Source: Clostridia bacterium (GTDB taxonomy: Bacteria > Bacillota > Clostridia > Christensenellales > QALW01). Taken from it: a DNA stretch of 64,000 nt. The position numbers and the translations under genes are program-made. A model generated the notes under the pieces. The model saw only the letters and a program-made list of their open reading frames with translations, was not told where the DNA came from and did not search any database. The DNA lies in contig CAAGID010000011.1 in assembly GCA_900769815.1 (NCBI GenBank), forward strand, positions 1 to 64,000, read 5' to 3'. The number at the start of each line of letters is the position of its first letter. Within the stretch, counting starts at the first letter, position 1. Of the stretch, positions 37,134-45,668 are shown piece by piece.

Positions 37134-38167
37134 AAGTCAAGTTTCATATGGCCGTATTTAATCCAGCCTAATTTACGCATACACTCGGAAATAGCAAGTG
37201 ATAATAGCAACGGAAGAACAAAACACATAAGTATTATTTTAACAAATGCAAACCATTCAAAACCGTTATCCATCATAGCTGTCCACACACCTGCAGGGCC
37301 TACAAGACCGCAAGTACCCATACCTGCAAATACGCCCGGACTATTTTTAACAATAAGTAATGTTGTTGCAATAGGACCTAAAATTGCGGATGCAATCGTT
37401 GGGGGCAACAATATAAGAGGATGCTTTATTATGTTAGGCACTTGAAGCATTGAAGTTCCCAAACCCTGAGCAAGAAAGCCCGAAAAACCATTTTCACGCC
37501 AGGAAGATACTGCAAAGCCAACCATTTGACAGCAGCAGCCTACTGTAGCAGCTCCTGCAGCAAGTACAATACCCGAACCACCGTTATTAAAAGCATCGGC
37601 AGTAAATACAACAACTGATATTGCAGCACTTGAAATAGGTGCAGTCAAAGCAAGCCCCATAATAACGGACACGATAATCCCCATAAGCACAGGCTGAAGA
37701 GTTGTTGCGTTACCTATCTGAACGCCTAGCCAATCACAGAACTTATCAATATAAGGTCCTGTAAAAATGCCTACCGCACCGCCTGAAAGGATACTTACGC
37801 TTGGCACAAGGAGAATGTCAAAACGCGTTTTGCCTGCAATGAGATTTGCAAGCTCACTGCCTATAAGTGCAGCAATATATGCGCCCAAAGGTCCTCCACC
37901 TTCATTATAAGCAATGGCACCACAAACTGCCGCAGAAAGTATAACGAGAGGCTTTACCTTTAAGCCGTTAGCAACAGCGACACCGATAGCTGCACCCACA
38001 ACCATACCGTTTTTAGCATAGGTGCCTAACGTTACTAAAAATTGCCAGTCTGTCCATACACCTATCTGCCCTATGATTGTTCCAATAAGCAACGTAGCAA
38101 ATACGCCCATTGCCATAGCACTGAAAGCATCAAGGAACCATCTTTGCAATAAACTTTTTTTTGCCAT
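37130..38167 (-). CDS. PTS EIIC-like membrane protein (PTS_EIIC_2 family)
   Basis: 345 residues with about nine to ten membrane helices and Gly-rich loops (GGGPLGAYIAALIGSE; GAATVGCCCQMVGF). It resembles PF13303, the IIC-like proteins that occur without IIA or IIB parts. No phosphoryl-transfer domain is encoded in the window, so it may be a regulator or facilitator instead of a full PTS. It is coupled to the HAD hydrolase and follows the PBP gene by 16 bases. Confidence 0.8.
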   Translation of the reverse strand: MAKKSLLQRWFLDAFSAMAMGVFATLLIGTIIGQIGVWTDWQFLVTLGTYAKNGMVVGAAIGVAVANGLKVKPLVILSAAVCGAIAYNEGGGPLGAYIAALIGSELANLIAGKTRFDILLVPSVSILSGGAVGIFTGPYIDKFCDWLGVQIGNATTLQPVLMGIIVSVIMGLALTAPISSAAISVVVFTADAFNNGGSGIVLAAGAATVGCCCQMVGFAVSSWRENGFSGFLAQGLGTSMLQVPNIIKHPLILLPPTIASAILGPIATTLLIVKNSPGVFAGMGTCGLVGPAGVWTAMMDNGFEWFAFVKIILMCFVLPLLLSLAISECMRKLGWIKYGHMKLDL

Positions 38168-38183
38168 TTTAATTCCTCACTGT

Positions 38184-40277
38184 TTATTCATATTTTAATT
38201 GGCTGAAAATATAGTTAACGCAGGCAAATTTCATATCGCCTTCGTCAGCACTTACAAGAACCGCAACGTTTTTGCCACCTTCGATAACAAGACCTGCATA
38301 CCAACCTACAATACCCGTTTCGGTAGTGCCTGTCTGCGCAGTACCTGTTTTGGCAGCAATACGCATAGTATCAGTATGTCCTTTGACACCGCTTTTACCT
38401 GTACCCTGAGTAGCCGTTTTTTCAAGTATTGAGCGTACCTGCGATATTACACCCTTGCCGAAAGGTTCTTTAAAAACTGTAGGCTCGATTATTTTTACCG
38501 ATTCAAGTTCACCAAACTCATTTGTCTGACAAATTTCCGAAACAATATACGGTTGCATTATGGTACCGTTATTTCCAAACATTGAAAAAGTACAGCAAAG
38601 CTGAAGAGGTGTAAAGAGCACCTGTGCCTGTCCAAAGCCGGTATCAGCAAGAAGTTTTTGGTTATCAAGTATTGAAAAATCAGTAGCCATCTGTGATTTT
38701 CTTACTGAAAGATCAAAGGGTAACGTTTCTCCAATACCTAACTTTTGAGCATATGATATCATTTTTTCTTTGCCCACTTTCATAGAAAGCCAGCCAAAAT
38801 AAATGTTATCAGACCAAATTAGCCCTCTGTTCATATCAAGTCTGCCTTTATTTAACGCATTGGGGAAAGATTCTCTTACAATATAATGGGACCAATTGCT
38901 TCCCTTAGGACGCCACCTGTCTTTTTCATAAGAATAATACTGAATTTCATTTTCATAAGGGAAAACAGTATTTGTGGTTACAGTTCCTGTATCAAGACCA
39001 ATGGCTGCCATAATTGATTTAAAAATTGAGCCTGGAGGATACGTTCCCTGAATATTTCTGTTAAGAAGGGGTGTATATTTATCATCAAATAAATTACCAT
39101 AATTGGTTGCTTTATCGTAGGCATACACGTTGGCATCATATGAAGGATAACTTACCATTGAAACAACTGCACCTGTAGTAGGCTCAACAATAGTTGCAGT
39201 ACCCGAAGTAAGATTTTTAAAGTTTTCATTCATATAGTCGGTAATACTTTTCTGCAAATGAATATCTACGGTAAGCTTAAGGTCAAAGCCGTCACGGGCA
39301 GGTTCTTCATAAAGAACAGTCTTTCTCTTACTGTCATCAGACAAAAGATAAATCTGCACGCCTTGTTTGGGCTGGAGATATTCATCATATGCAGCCTCAA
39401 GACCGCTTCTTCCTACACGCGTACCTTCAGGAAAATTTTTATAAAATTCATTTTCTCTGTCTTCAGGCGTTATAGGTGTTGAATAGCCTAAGGTTTGTGC
39501 AAGGGCATCTCCATAAGGATAATATCTTATGGGCGTAATAGAATCTCTGTTAATTTTTACGTTTTCAATTTCATTAAGTTTATTTTCTTGTTCAAGAGAT
39601 AACTGCCCCTTAAACATTGTTGCAAAAATGCCTGTCTGTCCAGTTGATTTTTTGAAGTTTTCAGATACAGAGTTGCTTTCAATATTAAGAATTTCTGCAA
39701 TTTTATCAGAAACGTCAGATAAATTGTTTTCAAACTTTTCTTTTTCTCCGCATACTGTTATGGCATAATCATTCTGTACCACAACGCGGCCTTCGCTATC
39801 AAAAATCTCTCCTCTTTTACCATTTAAGGTGGAGGCATAAATTCTGTCGTAACGCATCATATCAGGCACAACATTGGCAGGTGACCAGGCAACGAGATAA
39901 AATTTTGTTTTTTTATACACTTCAAAGTGCATATCGTATATAAACTCACCATACTCAGAAGACTTAAAGGTTGCAGTATAGTTATATGACTTTGAATCTC
40001 CGTTATCAACAGTTTCGCCCATTGTAACGGAAACGGTTTGTATTTTTAAAATATCATAGACCTTTTTGTGGTATTCTACAAAATCCTCATAATCATAAAT
40101 ACTTTGTGAACCAGGAGTAAGAAGGTCATACATTGTCTTATAGTCAAACTTCTGAAAAGCATTAAGATAAGCAGTTGCTACGCCGTCGTAAGAATGACCT
40201 GCACAAGACGTGCCTATGCCAAGAAAAACAGCAACGCTAAATATTAAAATAATCAACTTCAAAAAAATTCTTTTCAT
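38184..40277 (-). CDS. Class B penicillin-binding protein with MecA-like N-terminal domain
   Basis: 697 residues. A signal anchor or lipoprotein signal (SCAGHS near residue 25) is followed by an NTF2-like MecA_N domain (about 30-135). Then come a dimerisation domain (GKRGEIFDSEG...; GRSGLEAAYDEYL) and the transpeptidase: SIFK with Ser near 416, SDN near 488 and KTGTAQTG near 643. All three catalytic motifs are intact. The architecture equals S. aureus PBP2a, enterococcal PBP5 and B. subtilis PbpC, some of which bind beta-lactams poorly. It is preceded by a single-pass protein of unknown role, 2 bases away. Confidence 0.93.
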   Translation of the reverse strand: MKRIFLKLIILIFSVAVFLGIGTSCAGHSYDGVATAYLNAFQKFDYKTMYDLLTPGSQSIYDYEDFVEYHKKVYDILKIQTVSVTMGETVDNGDSKSYNYTATFKSSEYGEFIYDMHFEVYKKTKFYLVAWSPANVVPDMMRYDRIYASTLNGKRGEIFDSEGRVVVQNDYAITVCGEKEKFENNLSDVSDKIAEILNIESNSVSENFKKSTGQTGIFATMFKGQLSLEQENKLNEIENVKINRDSITPIRYYPYGDALAQTLGYSTPITPEDRENEFYKNFPEGTRVGRSGLEAAYDEYLQPKQGVQIYLLSDDSKRKTVLYEEPARDGFDLKLTVDIHLQKSITDYMNENFKNLTSGTATIVEPTTGAVVSMVSYPSYDANVYAYDKATNYGNLFDDKYTPLLNRNIQGTYPPGSIFKSIMAAIGLDTGTVTTNTVFPYENEIQYYSYEKDRWRPKGSNWSHYIVRESFPNALNKGRLDMNRGLIWSDNIYFGWLSMKVGKEKMISYAQKLGIGETLPFDLSVRKSQMATDFSILDNQKLLADTGFGQAQVLFTPLQLCCTFSMFGNNGTIMQPYIVSEICQTNEFGELESVKIIEPTVFKEPFGKGVISQVRSILEKTATQGTGKSGVKGHTDTMRIAAKTGTAQTGTTETGIVGWYAGLVIEGGKNVAVLVSADEGDMKFACVNYIFSQLKYE

Positions 40278-40279
40278 CT

Positions 40280-40912
40280 TTACTCCTGATTTGCGAGAAT
40301 ATTCTTTATTTCCTCTACCGTATAATTATTTCCTTTTATATCGGTATACGTATTGTCTGAATTTCTTTTAATCGCACCACACCGACCGTTCAAAACGATG
40401 CCGTTTGAAAGAAAAATCAAATAGGTTTCGCCTTTTTCATATTGTGCGGAATTTTTATAAACAAAGTTATATTTTTTCTTTCTTCCACCAAGATTCAAAA
40501 GTGCGTTACCGCCTAACTCTGTAACAGTAATTGTGTTATCGGCATTACCTTTTAAAACGTCTTCAACTTCTAAAGCAACTGTTTTGGCAATTATGGATTC
40601 GCCATTATTGTTGATGCGGGACTGTGCATTTTTTTCTTTATCTTTAACTGTAGCAATAATTACGGTATCAGAATAAGTCATTTCAGTAATTGCTACCTGA
40701 GTGTATCTTGTTTCAACGTTCATTTTTTCGCCCGGTATAGGCAGAAGCATTGATAATTGTGGGTACAGAAGATAACCTACAAGAAATATCATTACGAAAA
40801 CAAGAATAGAAAAAATGGAGCCAGGTCTGTTATCTACGCGACGAACATTACTTTCTTCAGTATTTTTCATATCCTCTTTTGTTAAAATTTCTTCGTCAAT
40901 ATTTTTCTTCAA
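40280..40912 (-). CDS. Single-pass extracytoplasmic protein of unknown function
   Basis: 210 residues: cytoplasmic charged tail (1-30), one membrane helix (about 33-57), and an external domain rich in beta strands. I do not recognise the family. The phrase IIATVKDKE...LEVEDVLKGN resembles secreted protease-inhibitor-like Ig folds, but that is weak. Start is read as TTG (40912) with a GGGGAAG stretch upstream; an ATG 14 codons in is possible. It ends 2 bases before the PBP gene, which suggests a role in the cell wall. Confidence 0.65.
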   Translation of the reverse strand: MKKNIDEEILTKEDMKNTEESNVRRVDNRPGSIFSILVFVMIFLVGYLLYPQLSMLLPIPGEKMNVETRYTQVAITEMTYSDTVIIATVKDKEKNAQSRINNNGESIIAKTVALEVEDVLKGNADNTITVTELGGNALLNLGGRKKKYNFVYKNSAQYEKGETYLIFLSNGIVLNGRCGAIKRNSDNTYTDIKGNNYTVEEIKNILANQE

Positions 40913-40947
40913 AAAAACACTTCCCCAATGTTAAAATCATTACGTTA

Positions 40948-40977
40948 ATTATATCACTATACTCCCACATATGTCAA
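40948..40977 (-). promoter_or_regulatory. Promoter of the 210-residue gene/PBP operon
   Basis: Minus-strand TTGACA (40977-40972), 18-base spacer, TATAAT (40953-40948). It sits directly after the terminator of the upstream operon. Confidence 0.72.
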
Positions 40978-40978
40978 A

Positions 40979-41002
40979 GAAAAAAAGGCTGAAAATTCAG
41001 CC
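40979..41002 (-). terminator. Terminator of the ECF S/DUF4430 operon
   Basis: GGCTGAA (41002-40996) pairs with TTCAGCC (40993-40987), followed on the minus strand by TTTTTTTC. Confidence 0.88.
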
Positions 41003-41004
41003 CT

Positions 41005-41553
41005 TTAAATTTTTGCCTGTTTTTTAAATTGTGATAAAACTTTTTTTAAGGGGACTATCATCATTCCGCCTGCAAGATTTCCTATTGCATGAAGAATATC
41101 AAAGGAAAATCCCGCTATAATCCAGGATACCATTCCTTTAAAATCAAGCCCCATTATAAGTGCATGTGCAGGTGCATACAGAGTTCCGAAAAAAATTCCG
41201 TGAAGGGCACAAACAACGGGATAAACTATCCATTGAAGCCACAACGGCATATTTTTTGGCAGGAGCATAACGGTCCCCCAAAGAATCGTCCAGATATAAA
41301 GATACGGCAAAGACCACAAGCCAAAGCCATTGGTCACAAGCGTTAAAAAAACGTAAATATAAATAGGAATTAACGCTTTTTTTCTAAAAACAAGAGTATA
41401 AATAACTGTAAGCACGCCAACAAGATGTATATTGGGCAACGCCTCCATTAAAATATCGCCCATATACATAAGAGTACCTAACAATGCAAATACAGTTATT
41501 TCCTTAACGGAAAATTTAACCCTTGGTGTAAATAAGTTCATACTGATCGCCAT
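41005..41553 (-). CDS. ECF transporter S component, probably for cobalamin
   Basis: 182 residues with about five to six membrane helices, of the small-vitamin S-component type. Start is at 41553, or four codons later at 41541; both overlap the DUF4430 gene end. The two genes follow a cobalamin riboswitch, so B12 or a corrinoid is the likely cargo. CbrT-like proteins are the known cobalamin S components in Firmicutes; I do not assign that name. The energising A/A'/T subunits are not in the window and would be shared. Confidence 0.8.
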   Translation of the reverse strand: MAISMNLFTPRVKFSVKEITVFALLGTLMYMGDILMEALPNIHLVGVLTVIYTLVFRKKALIPIYIYVFLTLVTNGFGLWSLPYLYIWTILWGTVMLLPKNMPLWLQWIVYPVVCALHGIFFGTLYAPAHALIMGLDFKGMVSWIIAGFSFDILHAIGNLAGGMMIVPLKKVLSQFKKQAKI

Positions 41554-41932
41554 CTATAAAATCAGTTGTATCAACACCCGACATCATATACTCGCCGTTT
41601 TTATTAAAAGACCAATATGCTTTATCAGTGTCGTAATCTGCTTTGATCCCGTTAACAGATTTTATATACATACCGTATTGCTGAATTTCGCCCTCAATAA
41701 GAGAATGTTCTGCAAGTGCTTCGCCTACAGTTTTCTTATCTGTTTTAATGGTAAACGTTACTTTTTTATCTTCCGCTTGAACAAGAATAATAAGCGTTCT
41801 CGCACCGTTACCAAAAACGGTATCTTCGGTATATTTGGCATTATCCCAAAGAGATTCCTGTTTTTTCTGGCAAGCTGTAAACAACAGTAACATAACAAGT
41901 AACAGAGTAACAATTTTTTTGAGATCTTTCAT
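41516..41932 (-). CDS. DUF4430 lipoprotein, probable extracellular cobalamin-binding protein
   Basis: 138 residues. The signal peptide ends at lipobox LFTAC (Cys20); the DUF4430 domain includes KKTVGEALAEHSLI, GMYIKSVNGI and YWSFNKNGEYMMSGVD. The same fold forms the C-terminal domain of human transcobalamin and intrinsic factor. The ATG at 41932, with GGAGG 8 bases upstream, is chosen; the longer frame reaches into the riboswitch terminator. It is coupled to the ECF S component. A lipoprotein that captures corrinoids for the S component is inference. Confidence 0.85.
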   Translation of the reverse strand: MKDLKKIVTLLLVMLLLFTACQKKQESLWDNAKYTEDTVFGNGARTLIILVQAEDKKVTFTIKTDKKTVGEALAEHSLIEGEIQQYGMYIKSVNGIKADYDTDKAYWSFNKNGEYMMSGVDTTDFIDGDQYELIYTKG

Positions 41933-41971
41933 AATTTTTCCTCCAATTCCTTTTTCACGAAAAGAAGAAAG

Positions 41972-42215
41972 CAAAAAAGCACGCCTTCTATAGAAAGACG
42001 TGCCGATAAAAAGTACCCTGCAATACCCTCGCAACGTCCTTCAATTGCCCAAGGATGTTATTTGCAAAAATCACAAGCCGATAAGCATTCCGACTTTTAC
42101 GGTAATGGCTGTTGTCACGGAATTACACCGCAGTTCCCTTAACATCTTGCAGAAAAAATCTGTTCAATAGCATAAAAAATGCTGACTCGCGTTTATTCTT
42201 TTTGTGTAAATAAAT
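41972..42215 (-). ncRNA. Cobalamin riboswitch with expression-platform terminator
   Basis: The minus strand shows the B12 core: AAGGGAA (near 42140), CGGTG-AA-TTCCG (42130-42117), ACAACAGCC and then ACCGT. The box-like stretch GTCGGAATGCTTATCGGC (42095-42078) stands for the usual GTCAGNAGACCTGCC end. The peripheral arms are short, as in compact AdoCbl/class II variants. A terminator follows at 42003-41972 (GCACG..CGTGC with a TTTTTT tail), so ligand binding would stop transcription before the DUF4430/ECF genes. Confidence 0.82.
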
Positions 42216-42242
42216 TTTATTACAAAGAAAAAATTATGTCAA
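42214..42242 (-). promoter_or_regulatory. Promoter of the cobalamin operon
   Basis: Minus-strand TTGACA (42242-42237), 17-base spacer, TAAAAT (42219-42214). Confidence 0.75.
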
Positions 42243-42263
42243 CGAATTTTTTTACAAAACTGC

Positions 42264-42292
42264 TTTACAAAATGTTGATTTATATATATAAT
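42264..42292 (+). promoter_or_regulatory. Promoter of ileS
   Basis: TTTACA (42264-42269), 17-base spacer, TATAAT (42287-42292). Confidence 0.75.
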
Positions 42293-42298
42293 AAGTGT

Positions 42299-42541
42299 GT
42301 TAATCAAATATGATAACCCGTTTACGAGGACACGTTTTTAAGTTTCAGGTTTTTTAGATAGTGTATGGTTGGTGGAAATACATAAGCCTTTCTTGAAAAT
42401 ATCACCTATCAGGGGCAAAGGCGAAAAAACAAAGTAGCTTTTGATGTGAATCGCACATTACGCGGTAACGTATGTTCGTACGGTATTTGGTGGTTTTTTG
42501 CTTTGTGCTTTTTCCAAATGCACAGAGCTTTAATTTTTATT
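42299..42541 (+). ncRNA. T-box leader of ileS (isoleucine specifier)
   Basis: Stem I shows AGATAG (42356-42361), the stem TGTAT/ATACA and the apical GTTGGTG (42368-42374), all T-box hallmarks. A second hairpin with arms GCCTTT/AAAGGC holds the specifier region AATATCACC with codon ATC (42401-42403), which is Ile. The leader ends in a terminator (42500-42508 with 42520-42528, then a T-rich tract). ATTTGG (42485-42490) can pair with CCAAAT inside the terminator loop as an alternative. The usual TGGNACCGCG block is not clear; the best trace is CGGTAACG (42462-42470 region). Confidence 0.78.
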
Positions 42542-42554
42542 TGGAGGTTTTCTA

Positions 42555-45500
42555 ATGTACAAAAAAGTTGATACCGGTCTTAATTTTGTAGACAGGGAAA
42601 AAGAGATTCTTTCATATTGGAAAGAAAACGAGATTTTTGAACGCAGCACAAAAAAGAATGAAGGCAACAAGGAATTTACTTTTTATGACGGTCCGCCTAC
42701 AGCAAACGGCAAGCCTCATATTGGTCATATTCTTACTCGTGTTATTAAGGATATTATTCCCCGTTACCGCACAATGAAGGGCTATCACGTTCTTCGTAAA
42801 GCAGGTTGGGATACTCACGGTCTTCCCGTTGAGCTTGAGGTTGAAAAACAGCTTGGTATTTCAGGCAAGCCTCAAATTGAAGATTACGGCATTGAGCCCT
42901 TTATTGAAAAATGCAAGGAAAGTGTTTGGAAATATCAAGGCGAATGGGAGAAAATGAGTGACCGTGTAGGTTACTGGGTTGATATGGAGCATCCTTACGT
43001 TACATATCACGATGATTACATCGAAAGTGAATGGTGGGCACTTAAAACCATTTCCGAAAAAGACCTTTTATACAAAGGTCATAAGGTTGTGCCCTACTGT
43101 CCTCGTTGCGGTACTGCGCTTTCTTCACACGAAGTTGCACAGGGCTATAAAGACGTTAAGGAAACAAGCGTTTTCGTTTCATTCAAGGTTAAAAATGAAG
43201 AAAATACTTATCTTCTCGCCTGGACAACTACACCTTGGACTCTTCCTTCAAACGTTGCACTTTGCGTAAACGCAAAAGAAGATTACGTATACGTTGATTT
43301 TGAAGGTAAAACATATATTTGTGCAAAAGCTCTTATTGAAAGTGCTTTAGGCGAAGGCGGAGTAATTTTAAAAGAGCTTAAGGGTGCAGACCTTTGCGGT
43401 ATGGACTATGAGCCTTTATTTGATTTTGCAAAGACCAATAAGCGTGCCTGGTACGTTGTATCTGACGACTACGTTACACTTGATGCAGGTTCAGGTATTG
43501 TACACATTGCCCCTGCTTTTGGTGAAGATGATGCCCGCGTAGGCAGAGAAAATGACCTTCCCTTCGTTCAGCTTATCAATGCACAGGGTTGCTTTGTTGA
43601 AGAAGCAACACCTTATGCGGGTATGTTTATTAAAGACGCTGACAAGGTTATTATCAAAGACCTTGATGAAGCAGGCAAGCTTGTCCGTGCAGTTGAATTT
43701 ACACACAGCTATCCCTTCTGCTGGAGATGCGATACTCCACTTATTTACTATGCAAGAAGCACTTGGTTTATCAAGATGACTGCAGTTAAGGACCAGCTTA
43801 TCAAAAACAACCGTTCCGTTAACTGGATTCCCGAAAGCATCAAAGACGGCAGAATGGGTAACTTCCTTGAAAACGTTATTGACTGGGGTCTTTCACGTGA
43901 GCGTTATTGGGGTACTCCCCTTCCTGTTTGGGAATGCGAATGCGGTCATTTCCATACAGTAGGTTCAAGAAAAGAACTCGTTGAGCTTACAGGTTGTGAT
44001 GAGAACATTGAGCTTCATAAGCCTTTCCTTGACCCCCTTACAATTAAGTGTCCTAAGTGCGGCAAGGATATGCACCGTGCACCTGAAGTTATTGACTGTT
44101 GGTTTGACTCAGGTTCAATGCCTTTTGCACAGTTACACTACCCCTTTGAAAACAAGGAGCTTTTTGAAAAGTTGTTCCCTGCTGATTTCATCAGTGAGGC
44201 TATTGACCAGACAAGAGGTTGGTTCTATACTCTTCTTGCCATTTCAACTCTTCTTTTTGATAAAGCCCCCTTTAAGAACTGTATCGTTTTAGGTCACGTA
44301 AACGATAAAGATGGTATCAAGATGAGTAAACACAAGGGCAACGTTGTTGACCCTTGGAGTATTCTTGATAAACAGGGTTCCGATGCTGTGCGTTGGTACT
44401 TCTATACAGGTTCATCCCCCTGGTTGCCTTCACGTTTCTACGGTGAAGCAGTTTCCGAGGCACAGCGTAAATATATGGGTACCTTGTGGAATACTTATGC
44501 TTTCTATGTAATGTACGCTAATATTGATAAATTTAATCCCACTGAATACAAGCTTGAATACGACAAGCTTTCAGTGATGGATAAGTGGATTCTTTCAAGA
44601 TTACAAAGTCTTGTTAAATTCGTTGACGAGGGTCTTGAAAACTACCGCATTACCGAAACAGCACGTGCAATGAACGATTTCGTTGACGAGCTTTCAAACT
44701 GGTATATCCGTCGCGGCAGAGAGCGTTATTGGGGCAAGGATATGACTCAGGATAAGATTAATGCTTATATGACTCTCTATACCGTTCTTGAAACTCTTAC
44801 AAAGCTTACTGCACCCTATACTCCCTTTGTTGCAGAAGAAATTTACCGCAACATCGTAGTTTCAGTTGATGCTTCAGCTCCTGAAAGTGTGCATCTTTGT
44901 GACTTCCCCGTTGCAAATGAAAATTGGATTGATACTGAGCTTGAAGACAATATGGCTTGGCTTTTAAAAGCTGTTGCTTTAGGCCGTGCTTGTAGAAATG
45001 ATGCAAATATCAAAAACCGTCAGCCCTTACAGACACTTTTCATAAGCGGTGCAAAGTTGCTTCCCGAAATGTTCTGCAAGGAAATTGAGGATGAGCTTAA
45101 CGTTAAGGAAGTTAAGTTTACCGACGACTCTTCTGACTTTATTACTTACACCTTTAAGCCTCAGCTTCGTACAGTCGGTCCTAAATACGGAAAGTTAGTA
45201 GGTCTTATCGGCAAGGAGCTTGCAAATGCAGACGGTTCAGCACTTTACAAAGAACTTAACACCAACGCTTCAATCAAATTTGATATAAACGGTACTGAGG
45301 TTATTCTTACTGCTGACGACCTTCTTATTACACCTGCAAACAAGTCGGGCTTCACTGCACAGAGCGATTCAGAAATTACAGTCGTTCTTGATAATAACCT
45401 TACTGACGAGCTTATCCGCGAAGGTTATATGCGTGAGCTTGTTTCAAAGATTCAGACAATGCGTAAGGAAACAGGTTTTGAGGTTACTGACCATATTAAG

Positions 45501-45668
45501 CTTGTTATTACTTGCGACGGCGTAATTGCTGAAATTGTAAATGAATATGCAACCGATATTTCAAGTGATTGTCTTGCAGACATAGTTGAAATCGGCGAGC
45601 CTTTAGAAAACAATAAGGAATGGGATATTAACGATAAAAAGTGCGTTATCTCAATGGAAAAAATCTGA
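42555..45668 (+). CDS. ileS: Isoleucyl-tRNA synthetase, type II (eukaryote-like)
   Basis: 1037 residues. The class I motif HIGH is in DGPPTANGKPHIGH and the KMSKS loop is KMSKHKGN near residue 590. The editing domain TTPWTLPSN and a long C-terminal part follow. The phrase FYDGPPTANGKPHIGH is of the type II (IleS2) form; type I has DGPPYANGDIHIGH. Type II enzymes are the ones naturally tolerant of mupirocin. It is controlled by the T-box leader and followed without a gap by two RNA-modification genes. Confidence 0.96.
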   Translation: MYKKVDTGLNFVDREKEILSYWKENEIFERSTKKNEGNKEFTFYDGPPTANGKPHIGHILTRVIKDIIPRYRTMKGYHVLRKAGWDTHGLPVELEVEKQLGISGKPQIEDYGIEPFIEKCKESVWKYQGEWEKMSDRVGYWVDMEHPYVTYHDDYIESEWWALKTISEKDLLYKGHKVVPYCPRCGTALSSHEVAQGYKDVKETSVFVSFKVKNEENTYLLAWTTTPWTLPSNVALCVNAKEDYVYVDFEGKTYICAKALIESALGEGGVILKELKGADLCGMDYEPLFDFAKTNKRAWYVVSDDYVTLDAGSGIVHIAPAFGEDDARVGRENDLPFVQLINAQGCFVEEATPYAGMFIKDADKVIIKDLDEAGKLVRAVEFTHSYPFCWRCDTPLIYYARSTWFIKMTAVKDQLIKNNRSVNWIPESIKDGRMGNFLENVIDWGLSRERYWGTPLPVWECECGHFHTVGSRKELVELTGCDENIELHKPFLDPLTIKCPKCGKDMHRAPEVIDCWFDSGSMPFAQLHYPFENKELFEKLFPADFISEAIDQTRGWFYTLLAISTLLFDKAPFKNCIVLGHVNDKDGIKMSKHKGNVVDPWSILDKQGSDAVRWYFYTGSSPWLPSRFYGEAVSEAQRKYMGTLWNTYAFYVMYANIDKFNPTEYKLEYDKLSVMDKWILSRLQSLVKFVDEGLENYRITETARAMNDFVDELSNWYIRRGRERYWGKDMTQDKINAYMTLYTVLETLTKLTAPYTPFVAEEIYRNIVVSVDASAPESVHLCDFPVANENWIDTELEDNMAWLLKAVALGRACRNDANIKNRQPLQTLFISGAKLLPEMFCKEIEDELNVKEVKFTDDSSDFITYTFKPQLRTVGPKYGKLVGLIGKELANADGSALYKELNTNASIKFDINGTEVILTADDLLITPANKSGFTAQSDSEITVVLDNNLTDELIREGYMRELVSKIQTMRKETGFEVTDHIKLVITCDGVIAEIVNEYATDISSDCLADIVEIGEPLENNKEWDINDKKCVISMEKI

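Noticed and set aside
41516..42034. Longer start of the DUF4430 protein
   Set aside because: The added residues would be translated from the riboswitch terminator; the ATG at 41932 has GGAGG and a normal signal peptide.
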